A stretch of DNA of 64,000 nt from Toxoplasma gondii ME49 (taxonomy: Eukaryota; Apicomplexa; Conoidasida; Eucoccidiorida; Sarcocystidae), in the NCBI RefSeq assembly GCF_000006565.2, contig NC_031473.1, positions 2,458,134-2,522,133 on the forward strand, in the 5' to 3' direction. The notes under the pieces were generated by a model. The model made no database searches. It saw only the letters and a list, made by a program, of their open reading frames with translations, and was not told the DNA's origin. Below are positions 1 through 12,175 of the stretch, piece after piece (the first letter of the stretch is position 1; every line of letters starts with the position of its first letter). The translations under genes were made by a program, and so were the position numbers.

Positions 1-2359
1 TTGTTTCTCTACACTTTGTTTGTCTGACCTGAATGGTGACTGCGTAGGGGGTGAGGAGCCGCATGAGTTGTACGCGCAGCCTTCCCAAGTAGCCTCGCCA
101 GACTCTCTGGATGTCTGTCGCGGCATTGTTTCGCAGGCGCTCGTAGCGGAGTTTCTTCGCGACTTTCTGCGCAGCATGCCGTCTCCAGTTGCTCTGGATT
201 TTGATAGCTGCTCTTATTTTTCTGTGCGAGATCATAAACGCCTTCCACCGCAAACCACCAATTCCTGCATACCCGATCTGAAAACAAAATGGTGGAAAGA
301 GACGACTATGCCTAGACAACCATCTCTCGCGGCTTGCGAGTCGCTGCTACAAGTCGAGAAATCCCACAAGGTCGAACCAGCAGAAGGCAAACAGCACTGG
401 AAATGAGCAACGGCATTCGACATCGAAACGCACATCGATATACATGCATATTTCTTTCATATCCACAAAATTACATATGTACACATATATATGTTTATAT
501 ATATATATATATATATATAAATTGCAACTATATTGAGGAAGCGCATACTGAGACAGCGGTAGAGAGAGGTTCCAGAGTCACTGAGTCGGCACTGTTTATT
601 GGATTCAATCTGCGCCGGTGAGACGAATGCGTTTTAGATTCTGGCAAGGCTCGCGTCTTCTCCGAAGCGTTTCCCGTACAAGAGGGAGGTGAAACCTCGC
701 GAAAAGAACAGAGATATTCTTACTGCTGCTGCCTTCTTCATCAGCATGCGAGCCTTGACTTGTCGTAAGTCCTTTTGGCACCTGAGGCAGGAGGTGCGCA
801 TGCAAATCCGCGAAGACACAGACCACAGCGAGACGATTCACCCTCATCCTGCAGCCCCTCGAAATCCAATGAGACAGCTGACGCTCCCTTCCATGAAACG
901 CAGAGTTCTCTCAGATTATGCATATCTACTTGTAACAAATTAATTGTATGAAGTTCTCAGTACATACTCATATAAATATATATATATATATATAACTGGG
1001 TAGAGGCACGTATACGCGTGAGAAATCAGAGAGTATGGAGATGATGACTGTGATGAAAGCTGCCATCACAGCAGTGAAATGTAACTGCGTCGAAATATTT
1101 TCGTGTATATCTTCCAGCCTCGTCTGAAACTGTCCGTCAACCTCAAACTTATTAGCTGATGACGGCTCCCCAGAAGAGCGATTGGAGACAAGTAGACGCT
1201 TCACAGGTGATGAGTTCTTCATGCTTCTTCTGGCAAGGAAAGAGGAACTGAAGCGTTTCGCTGGAAGACCCCGTTGAAGGTGTGTGGCCTCAAAGAAGAG
1301 ACAAAAGCGGAGAGAACAAGGAAATGCAGAGGCAGAAGACATTGAACGACCAGCACACATGGCCTTGCGAATACGGGGGATGATGGAGAGAGACTGAAGA
1401 CGGAAAATGGACAAAAACGTACTGTTTCCTCGTTCTGTATCCTCTGAAGATTCTCTGGATAGTCAATGCTGCTCGCTCTCTGCGTTGTTGCAGCCTGCAA
1501 GACAACAACAAAGTCATACAGGCACAGTGAGGTTCCATTCAAAGATAAATTCTCCTATCACATTCGAATACATGCCAGTCAGTGATGCCTATATATATAT
1601 ATATATACATATATAAATATATATATATGTATATGAATATGCGTGTCTAAATATCTGGGTGCAGCTTTATGGCATTTTGAATGCAGATTCACATCGACCT
1701 GAAAGAATGAAAGCCTGGAAAGGCAGGAAAATGGAAAAAACAGGAAAGAAACAGTCCGACAGACGCTTCCTTGTTCTGTTGAGAAAGGCCAATGCCAGCA
1801 GCAAAACGCATGTGTAATCCACCTCACAGATACGCGCCCTGCAGAGTTCCACTGCAGCATTCCTCATGTTCTGTGCGTTTTAGATAAACATATATATATA
1901 TATATATGTATATACATGTGATGTAATAAAACTATGTGGACGTCGCAGAGTGAGAGATAAGAAGTGCAACACCATATTTAGCGTGGTTTGTACTTTTTTG
2001 GAGAAGACAGAAAACAGGACCCGTGACGCATGGGATCTGGTGGCAGCTGCAGCCGCTCAGGCCATTTTACTTTTTACGGCTTACTGGCAGAACATGCCGA
2101 CGAAGATGGAACCTGCAAAGATGCGGCACCCGAGCTTCTTCTGCAGAGCAGATTTCCGAAGCTGGTACCTTCTCATCAACGATTGTACACGCGTTACGCG
2201 GCGCGAGAAGCTCAGGAACAGGCTGGAAAGAAAGAGAAGAACAAAACAATAGTCTCGTGAGCAGTGTCTGCGGAGCCTGAACGGGATCTCAATTTACATA
2301 TGCAGAAAAATAAAGCAAATCTCACAAACACGCTTAAACCATTATATATGCATATGAAC

Positions 2360-2390
<31 letters not shown>

Positions 2391-2420
2391 TGCGTATTTA
2401 TATTACACATTCATGTACGT

Positions 2421-2451
<31 letters not shown>

Positions 2452-5400
2452 CCTACGTGTATGCGTATGTATATTTTTGAACGGTGGTTGTAAGTCGCGT
2501 GCAAGGAGGAAGGCGAATCACACAAACGTTCGAAAAAGGAGATGAAAGAAAAACAAACAAATGTCTCGGGAGCGGCCCTACGTGCGGGCTTTGTAGGCTC
2601 TGTAGATGGACTGGAGTTTGAGAATAAGAGGCTTCAAGTTGGCCATGACAGTTCTGAAATGTTTGTCGATCATGAGCCAGCCTGTTTTCCTCAAGAAGAT
2701 CTTCGTGTTTCCAAGCTGGAACTCTTCCTTCGGGATCGCCAGACGGTCTAGCATCGCTACGCAAGCTTCCTTCATGTTGCTCCCTTCCTACAGAGAGACA
2801 GATAAAGAACCGAGGAAAAGATTCGCCTCCCCTTAATTGTTTTCCACTGCACACCAAGTGGCGCAATGGCTTGCGTCAGGAAGAGCAGAGACCGAGAGAG
2901 ATTTCGAATGCGCAAAGAAAACAAGAACGGGTGGAAGGATGCACCGGGCTGAGATAGGGGAGAATGGCAGGTGACATTGAGAAAGAGAAAACGAGGTCGG
3001 CGACAGAAACGAACGCACGTCTGCAAGGGGAAAGAAGCGTCTGAAAAAAAAGGCATCAGGACCATCAAGTGCGATGAGGAACGGTGTGGAGCATACGACG
3101 AGTGGAGAGGTACAAGAGGAGGAAGACGGCAATACGGAACTAATGGCTGGTGGTTCCCGTTCGTAGTCTTGCTTGATGAAAGCGGACCGGTAGGAAAAAC
3201 TCCCCTTTCTCGTTGTGAATGTTTAATCCCTGAAGCCATCGGTTTCTGCGCGACTTGTTCTTCGTCGTTTTGTCTCTAGGTTCAATGTCTGAATCTGTCT
3301 TTATCCCTCGTCGCTTTGGCTTCATTTCGCGCCGCAATTGCCTACCACTTTCGCGCCCAGCACACTCATCAAAACGTTGTTGTCATCAACGAAGTCCTGG
3401 AAAGTAGCTCGGTACGCGAATCCCTTGTGAATGATTGCCACGGCTTCCAACACCGACAAACTGATCATCTGCCCCAACGTCGTTTCTGTCTCGAAAACTT
3501 GAGGCTTCTTCACTTGGTTCGGCTTGATGCATCTGAGAAAAAACATGCAAAAAGACTCTCGCTCTTCAGAGTTCCCCTTCTCGCAGCCTGCATCTCCACT
3601 CCTTACCAAAGGGATACACATCCCCAAGGGGATGCTTTTGCATGTGCGAATACCCAAATAAAACGCACATAAAAGCACCTACTAACGTTCACGCATACAC
3701 ACACATGCATATATATATATATATATATGTATATACATATATATATATATATGTGTATATATGCAGATATCTTGGTGGCAACGCCTGTCCATGGATATAT
3801 GGCTGTAGGCCTGCGATGACTCTACAGGGACGGTGGAATCGAATCAGAGCCTGCTGTCAGCTCTCCGTTTCGCCTTGGCGACACACCCATGTTGCGTCTG
3901 TGTATGGAGTTTCTACACCCGTGTGTGTGGCTCTTCGGCGACCGAGAGAACGTCTAGCATTTTTTCGGTGCCTTTTGTATGCGAGTGTGCGTCGACAGAT
4001 GCGAAATTTATCGAACGCCCGGACATGCCAGGACGCTTTACTTCTCGGACTGTCGCGGTGCAGAAACGCATCCATCCCTGGGGAAGAGGCCCAAGTCGAT
4101 GGAAAACCGAGGCAAGCCGATCATGGATGCGAGAAACAGAGACCGCTGAGATCGCAGCTAAAACTCTGCCGGGCGCTTCGTCCCCTCCCCCGCGAGGGAG
4201 AGGGAATGACGGAAAACGGAGATTAAAACGGAGATCGAGACTCCACACACCTGCTTTCGCCTGGGAGGGAGCGTACCTGCCGAAGTGGGCATGGGAGGAC
4301 TTGAGGGTGGTCATGAGACCCGTCATGGACTTCTGGAACTTCGACCCCACGAATTTCCCGCGCATGTTTTTGGTGTCGGGGATTTCGATTTCTTCAAATG
4401 CGTTTTTCATGCACAAGTTCTTGGCACTCTTGAAAACGACGAGGAGCTCGTTCGGTAAACGCATCTTGTTCTTCGGAACGAACTCGGTGGTGTCGTACGT
4501 GACCGGTGCAGCCGTGTGCACAATCAGAAAAAGAAAGCGGGCGTCACCCTTTGGAATCTGGAAACATGGATTCTTTACGTTCTTGTGGCAAGCAGACGTA
4601 AACGATTCACTCGAACCTGAGAGCGCCAACACAAAAAACATCAGGCAAGTCAGACGCGCGAAACGACAGGGTAACGCCAGCAACAGGCGCATCAAGAAGT
4701 ACGCAAGAAGAACTTACCTTCTTGTTTTCCGAAGTACTCAACAAACGACAGAAGTCCCGGCCAACTTCCCTTGCCATGCGCCAACATCTTTGGTGGCATA
4801 CAACTCCATACGCATCCATACATAGAGTCATATACATATATATACATATATATATATATATAAATACATATACATATATATATATATATTTATTTGTTTA
4901 TATGTGTATCTACGGCTGATGTTTACTTTAGGCATACATGCACACGTTCGTGTACACAGAGGACTAGGAGGTTCTACGCGAAGAAGTCGCAGACGAAACA
5001 AAAGCGACCGCGTTTTTGGGTCAGTTCGTCGAGAGGAAGAAGAATGGACAAATCGGCGAACGCCCAAGGAGAGAGTCGCCGTCGAGGCTAAAGTGGAAAT
5101 TTGCGAAGTTTGGGTTCCCCTTGACTTCAGAGCCCACGGAGAGACCATGCATGCGCGTTTGTGGAAAAGGCGCGCCCGGCACAAGATGTGTATGCGAAAA
5201 ACAATGCGTACCTGTTTGAATGAGACACTGCTCCTCAAGGTACGCAAAAATGCCGGCCTTTGGTTTGTCGAAAACCTCCAAAACTGTGGCATTGTCGGAG
5301 TAGACAATCATCGAATGGTCAATGCCTTCTGCTTCGTACTCTACTTTCTGCAACGCATGACAATCGGAAAAATTCTGAGTTGAACTGTGGTCAAAATACA

Positions 5401-8400
5401 GTCTCTTTGCAGATTTCACAGGCACCCATTGAGTGTTTTCGGCAAATCCATCTGAGACATTTTTAAATCCACTGTCGGAGAGAGCACTCCACCTCCTCGA
5501 GGAGTCGAAAATGCCACCATGATCTTGACGCGCGTTTACGCGAGTCTCTATGGATGAGCAGGTAGACGCGCCTATAACTTTATGTATGGATATTTCTATT
5601 TGAAGCTCCGCAGGTGGTCTGCGTGTACATCTATGTTTGCGAGAAGACGTGGATTTCGTTTTCGTGAAGAGGCCTGTCGTTCTTCCCTCACCTCAGCCTG
5701 GAAGACCTGTTGAATGAAGAACTGCTGCAGCCTTTCGTTTGCGTAGTTAATAAGAAACTGCTCGTACGAGTTTTTCTGGAAGAACTCGAAACCATAAATA
5801 TCCAGAATCTGCGAAGCACAAAGACAGCAGATTGTCGAAGGACTCTCGTCTGCACATGCTCCCCCCCGAGAGAAGGACGTACTTCTGTTGGCTATCCGCG
5901 CACTCACATATATGCATTCACGGGCACAAAAAAGCATACAAACATACATATATATATATATATGCATATACACCTATGTGCACACATTCATATATATATA
6001 TATATATTTATACATGTCTCTAAGTGAATATGCGTTTTATCTTTTATGACGATATTTGTCTGGATGCTTAGGTCCACACAGGTATGGGTGCATGTATTGT
6101 CAGGCATCGACGAAGAGGAGACATAGAGACTGGACAGACGCTGTCAAGCCACCCGGAGCGCAGCAAGGAATTGTTCGTCCTGTGTAGAACTGTCAGAATT
6201 CCCCTTCCCCTGTTTCTCTCTTGTTGTCCGGAGGATGGAAGAAGCGAAAGAATCCGCAAAGGCGCTTTGTAGGCACCGCCACTTCACGTAAAGAGACAGG
6301 AAGGCAAAGGCGAAGTACGGAAACAGGAACAGAGAGTTCTTGAGCAGCTTCCTCACTCCAATCCACGGCTTCGACTCTGCGTCGAACTGAATTTGCTTGT
6401 TCACACTTTTGACGATGTAGTCAAAGAGGGTATTGTAAAGCTCCTTTGCCATGGACCGAATCATAACCGTCGCCTGTTCTGCCGACAGTGGAGACTTGAT
6501 CACGTTCCCTTGAACTTCCACCACATTGATGGTAACGGCCTGAAAAAAGGACGCAAAAACGCGTATGTCTTGCACATGCACGAACATTATATAAGCCACA
6601 GGAAACGCACAGGACTCGACATATACATATATATATATATATATATATTGAATATATATTGAGACAATATATTGACACATGTATACTTGGATTTCTTTCC
6701 GATCCAAAGTGTAGATGTGCAGACGTATCCAGACACAGGAAGCAGCAGTCACAGTTGTCGATCTATCAAAAAGCGAATGTATTCGCATAAAAACGTACAC
6801 AGAGAGACAAACGGAGGTAAGTTTCAGCAGGCCATGTCAGGCGGCTAAGCCTGCTTTAATTTGCCGCCAAATCCCCACCGAGACAACCGCACAACGCAGA
6901 TGAACGGAAATCAACGAGGAGGTCTCGAGTCACAGAGGTTTCAGTAACGCGGAAGACAAGTACCTGGAAAACTGCAGTGAACATCCATCACTCGCACGGC
7001 ACATGCCTGCGAAGCCGCAACGAACCTACGCATCACCTTACCTCATTCAGAGCTGATCCATCAGCGCCGAGAAGCGTCGCAATTGTCTGAAAGTCATCCT
7101 CGTTTACCACCTTCCCAGCTCTGAAAAATGAAACAGGCCGAAGCAAACTGGCTCTGAGAAGCGAAGCAAACCCGGAGGTACCCTTCGGACACAGAAAACA
7201 CACTCTGGCATATTCGTTTGTCAATATTAATACTTACCACGTATATATAAATACATATGAACGTACAAATCTCTCTCTTTGAATCTATATATGCATATAC
7301 ATATATACAGGTGAATCCATATATAGATATATATATAATATAGACATGCATCTATAGATATACATGAGTATTCGAGAAGCTGCACAGGAATCACGGCGCT
7401 GACGTCGATACTCCCAAATACAGAGACGCGCCATAACGGACAAGAGCCAGAATTGAAAAGCATACATATATAAAGGCAAGCAAAAGACAAAGAAGGTTTT
7501 TCCCCAGAGATGTGACAGCATTGGCGATGTTGAACTCTGTTACTTGTCAGTTCCCATTGCCTGGGTATTTTTGTATTTGATGTTTCCGGCAAGAATGACG
7601 GCAGAGAGACATTTGAAATAGTCGATTTCTTCTTCTGGAGAAAAGAGAAGCCTGCAGACACGGAGGAAAAGAGTTTTCAAACGTGATTCATGTCGACATC
7701 CTCGAGTGTGCAAGCGCGTAAATTTTCTCATTTCATTCGCCTCAGACGAAACTTTCTCCCTCTCATTCCACGTTGCGCGTTCTGTTGTCACAGGCTTGTC
7801 AGGAGATGGAATTCAGAAGCGGTCTGTTGAGATGTATAGACAGCGGAGCGTAGTCCTCGTCACTCCACCCTCATCTGCGCGTCGTTACAGGATGTAAATG
7901 TATCCTTTATCTGCCGTTCGAAAGGATCTCATCGCAGGTTTTTTCTGGTCAAGTTTAAGAATTAGCCTCCCGCTACAAGATGGCTACCTTTCTCCCCTCT
8001 CAGCTTGATTCACTCAGCTTCTGTCGGATTTTCATGTGCTCGAGGTCCTTTCACTCCACAGAAAAGAACACACAATTCAGGAGAAAAGTACTAAACCGCC
8101 ACAGGATCGCCAACCACTGATATAACCCCCCAAGCCTCTGTAGACCTGAACGTAGAGAGAGTAATGCATATGTCAAGCCTTAAACAGCTATGCATATTGA
8201 TATCACATGTATGCATAGCGATATATATATATATATATAAATATATACATATATACATAAATATATATATATACATATATACATATATGTATCACGTGTG
8301 GAGCCTAGGCAGATAAAGAATGAGTGTTCGACGTATTTACTTCAGTTGCTGTCGAACGTCTGCGAATTCTTTCAGATCGTTCACAGTTTCCACTTCGTAG

Positions 8401-11400
8401 CATCCGGATTTGTTGAGGAACTCGTAGTCGGGCGCGTCTTTCAGAGCACACTTTTGTTTTTCGTCCGGCTGCAGTCCCTTGATCATTTGGTAGAAAATGT
8501 GGTAACTTCTCTCGCCTTGACCTTGAAACTCGATTCGAGACAACTCAAGCATGTAGTTGCTGATGATCCCTCCGTGAATGCCTCCCGTCGGCGCGACGTC
8601 AAGAGACACGAAGCGCCCAAATCGAGAAGAGTTGTTGTTTCTCAAAGTCCTGGAAAAAAATCAACGCGCCGCAACATGCAAACCTACATTCCAAATGCGT
8701 AAACGTAGAGTCAGGCACCTTTGTTCTTGCATCGGCGCTTTAATGCCTTCCACGCGAATGTTCCTGTCTGCGTCTGTGTTTGTGTTCGAGCTTTCGCTTT
8801 GTAGCAGATGTCCACTTCCCCTCTCGTCACATTAAGAAGGGATGGCCATCTCCTGGTCTCAAACGCGTCCAAAACCAACGTGCATTCAAACGAAACTGAA
8901 TCTAAACAAACAGCATGAATGGAGCATCACAGGAACAGGGACCTGCAGACAGGGAGGCTGGCGGTCCGAACTCGAAGATCACGGTCAAACCAAAGCAAGC
9001 TCCGAGATTCAAGACATCCTGAGCCTCAACTCTGAACCCGTCTCCTATTCGCGGAACTGATTGATCTCGCAGGGACTAACTGAGACACCGAGGGACGGTG
9101 TGGTGTCGCAGGCACTCTGGGAAAGGCAAGCGAGTCTCTAAGTCGAGAAAAGTTTCTTTTCATTTTTACTCTCAGCCTTGGAAGCTTCTACATCATGTGG
9201 AGAGACAAAAAAAAGTTTCTTTTCATTTTTACTCTCAGCCTTGGAAGCTTCTACATCATGTGGAGAGACAGCGCGCAGTGCTCTGTTGGAGTGTATGGAC
9301 ACGACGCATGCGGAGACATACGGTCAACGAAACAAGAGAGTCCCGTTAAAGACCGCCAGTACCTCTCCCTCGCAGAGCATCTCTGGCAGAAAAAAAAGAA
9401 GAGGATCCTCCAGAACCTACGGCAACCGATCGCACCTGTCTGTGCACACCACACTAGAAGCTCAAGTTGTCTCCACTCAAAAGATTCTGTCGCGTCCGTT
9501 TTTTACAGCAGAAGCATTTCTTTCTTTTCAAACCAAAGCGAGCATACTTTGCATTCCCTATGGCTTCCAGAAGGGGGTTCGCTCCCAAAATAATTTCCTG
9601 GATGCGCGCGCCACCTGTGCCGGCTTTCGACGTCGCAAAGTACTGCATAAGTTGGCGGGCGGTCTCTGTTTTTCCTGCTCCAGATTCGCCTGAAAGAAGA
9701 AACACAACCGCATGCACACCAGCGGAACGACGTAAAAGTTGCTTCTCCGTCGACAACCGACGCGACTGTGTCGGCGGCTGCCGATCGGCCTTGACGTCAT
9801 CGTCCCTTTCCTGCTTCCTTGCTCGTTCTGCTGCATCGAGCGACGCATGCGGGTGCAGCGTCTCGCGTCACGAAGGTAGGCAGAGAGAAAAAGAGAAGAG
9901 GAGGCAAAGACGAGAAAGTCTCCAGCGAGTGGCTGAAGACGCCTGCGCGTCCAGAGCAGACCGAAGACGTCTGAGCCTCAGACGCACGGCTTCGCGACTG
10001 GTGTGGAGAAGTCGGAGAGAAGAGTCGGTCTTCAGAGTCCCATTTAAAATAATGCATGTGCATGCAGAGGCGGTGTGGACAAACGCAAAAACTCCCCTAG
10101 CCGCTACGAAAGAAAGCGGACAATGTTTTCAACAGCAAGGTGGAGAGAGGGAGCTACAGTCGAGCCTCCATGAAACATGAAGAGATAGATGAAGACGGTC
10201 TCTGCAGTCCAGGATTCTCCTCAAGGACTGCTCCCTTGAATTCCGTACAGAAACGCACAAAGCGCAGTGCAAATCGACAGAGGTCAATCCAGCGATAGAT
10301 ACATACGCAGAGCTATAGAAGCGTTTCTGCATATCGATATACACATATACACCGCTTCACACGTCTGGAGGCATACAAAGTAAATAGAGAAACCCAGACA
10401 AACAGATTTACATAATCACATATAGTTAGATACAGATAGACATAGATAGGTATAGATTCAGGTCGATAAAGACAGAGAGATAAAGATAGAAAGATAAAGA
10501 TAGAAAGATAAAGATAGAAAGATAAAGATAGAAAGATAACACTAAACAGATAAAGGAAAATAGATGGACCTAGGGAGATGGGGTTCCAGGGATAGCAATC
10601 GCGAGGGAGAGTGAAATGGTTACGCGTACCACTGACAACACAAGATTGATTTTCTTTGGTGGTTTTGAGCATATCCATGGCAGTCTGCGCGACGGCGTAG
10701 GTGTGGGGAGGGACGTCTGTTGGGAACCCCCGAGAGGTGTCTGCATTTTGATACTTGGTCAGAGTCGCTGGCTCGTATAGACCTGGAATGAGTTTGAAAG
10801 GATTCATCGCCACCAACAGCCTCCCTGCGTATGTCTGAATCATTTCCGCACAAAGGGAAAGCAAGCCACAGACAGCGTGTGCGAGAGTGAACGGGGGTTT
10901 AGGGTCCACGCAGAGCACGGACTGCAGAAAGAAGGGCGCCGATAAAGTGGAAATGCCAATAGGAGAGGCAGCAGCTCTCGCAGGAGAAAGGAGTGAAGAT
11001 GAGAGGACAAGAGAAAGAAAAGGAGTTCGACGAGAGCTTTCCAAAATTGGATTCCTGACCAAGTGCACACCGGGAGAAACGAGGTTTCCTGTCGTGTCTG
11101 AGTGGAAGTGAAGCGTCAGGGACTCCCCCCTTTTAACTGTCGGTTGAAAATGTGGAATCCAGCGAGGCTTCGTCGAATTTCATAAACGCCTCGCTTACGT
11201 TCCCCTTCTGCCCCAGCCCTGCGCCGCCAGCTGCAACAGATGCCCGCCGTTTTAGAGGCTCTGCTTCCCAAACCCACCGCCTTTAAAATCTGCTAAAAAA
11301 ATCGGCTGCCTTCCAGTTTCAGCGCCTCTGCGCTTCCATCCCTCTCCTCCCCCCCCCCTTCCCAATGAAAGTCCGCGACAGGAAGACGACTCCCCTCGAG

Positions 11401-12175
11401 AACGACGACGACTCTGCATCCTCTGTTTCATCCGTACTCGTCGACACGATGGCAGCAGGGGCAACTCCACTATCAAGAAGTGTAGAGGCTGTCATTTACG
11501 GCGTTTGACTACTCTGTGTTGCGGCTTTGTGTGATTGGCAGGAAAGACCATTTCTCAGAATTCACTTTACGTGTATGCCTTCCCCTCTCTTCCAGACTCG
11601 CATGTCTACGTTAGTGCTTCTCGAAAATCGAGACTTCCGTTTCCAACTCTGTCCCCATTCGGAAATACCCTCTTTCAATTTCGCGTTTTCTGCCTTTGCC
11701 TGCCAGCATGTTCTCCATATAGCAGCTTCAACGTGATGTCACACCTGCCCTCTACCGAGTTCCCAGACGAGTTTACTCTCCCGTCTCGCAGTTTACAGAC
11801 TCGGCCCCTTCGCCTTTTGTTTCCTTCGACACCTACGTAGATCTGGTCGCGAACATATCTTTCCCTCATGACTTCGAGGGCGCAGGCCTCGTTAGCATGA
11901 GGGAGTTTGGCCAGGTCGACGACGGTGACGGGATCGATTCCGACATTTGCATTGAGGCAGTCGGCAACTTCCACGGTCTTTGTGCTTCCGTCAACATCGA
12001 CTGTGAGCTGTGTTCCACTGATACTCTTGACGATCGCCTTGACATATTTCTCCTCTTTCGACGGCTCTCGAATAAACACAGGAGATCCCACAAGGTAATC
12101 CCCCAACTCCACTGCGGAGTATTTACGCTCCACTTTCTTTGCTCCACCCCCCTCGGCAGCCTTCTTTGGCGGCAT
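1..12175 (-). CDS. Unconventional myosin heavy chain, class XIV-like with multi-IQ neck (MyoH candidate), 3' end off window
   Basis: Actin-based motor. Exons I can join in phase: 12175-11837, 10834-10630, 9689-9548, 8649-8341, 7651-7544, 7120-7042, 6539-6357, 5808-5692, 5347-5212, 4616-4277, 3532-3346, 2787-2582, 2222-2130, 1494-1423, 1260-1205, and 277-29; an exon near 800-727 is unresolved. The start is a true ATG ([10 protein letters not shown]). Seen in order: an SH3-like N-terminus, P-loop [10 protein letters not shown] split over exons 2/3, switch [11 protein letters not shown], switch [11 protein letters not shown], actin-binding stretch [14 protein letters not shown], then a converter. 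The segment SLSVLEA replaces the usual QLRxxGVLE and resembles class XIV MyoA. At least six IQ-like motifs follow (for example [36 protein letters not shown]), each a likely light-chain/calmodulin site. Class XIV with a long neck suggests MyoH (known to carry RCC1-like tail repeats), but the tail is outside the window, so MyoF or another class is not excluded. Nearly every intron carries (TA)n blocks. Confidence 0.88.
3709..3762. repeat. (TA)n microsatellite in myosin intron
   Basis: Interrupted alternating TA tract with GTATATA and TGCATA interruptions, lying in the intron between the exons at 4616-4277 and 3532-3346. It is one of many similar tracts in this gene. Confidence 0.9.
4833..4892. 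repeat. (TA)n microsatellite in myosin intron
   Basis: Interrupted TA dinucleotide tract in the intron between the exons at 5347-5212 and 4616-4277. Confidence 0.9.
8219..8290. repeat. (TA)n microsatellite in myosin intron
   Basis: About 70 bp of interrupted TA repeat just downstream (minus strand) of the switch I exon at 8649-8341. Confidence 0.9.
9149..9269. repeat. Two-copy tandem duplication (~58 bp units, 63 bp offset) in myosin intron 3
   Basis: The segment 9149-9206 recurs almost exactly at 9212-9269, separated by a short A-run. Both copies contain TTTCATTTTTACTCTCAGCC and end in GTGGAGAGAC. The repeat lies between the exons at 9689-9548 and 8649-8341 and is not coding. The near identity of the two copies suggests a recent duplication. 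Confidence 0.92.
10462..10541. repeat. Minisatellite, ~14 bp unit (AGATAAAGATAGAA), in myosin intron 2
   Basis: About five head-to-tail copies of a GATA/GAAA-rich unit, flanked by looser GATA-rich sequence from about 10420. It lies in the intron between the exons at 10630 and 9689. Confidence 0.88.

Noticed and set aside
1817..1870. Possible extra myosin neck exon
   Set aside because: The flanking exons 2222-2130 and 1494-1423 already join in phase, and no reading of this segment gives an IQ motif.
4709..4830. Possible myosin exon between those at 5347-5212 and 4616-4277
   Set aside because: Direct joining of the two neighbours keeps phase and reproduces the expected motor sequence ([14 protein letters not shown]); including this segment adds an insertion or a stop.
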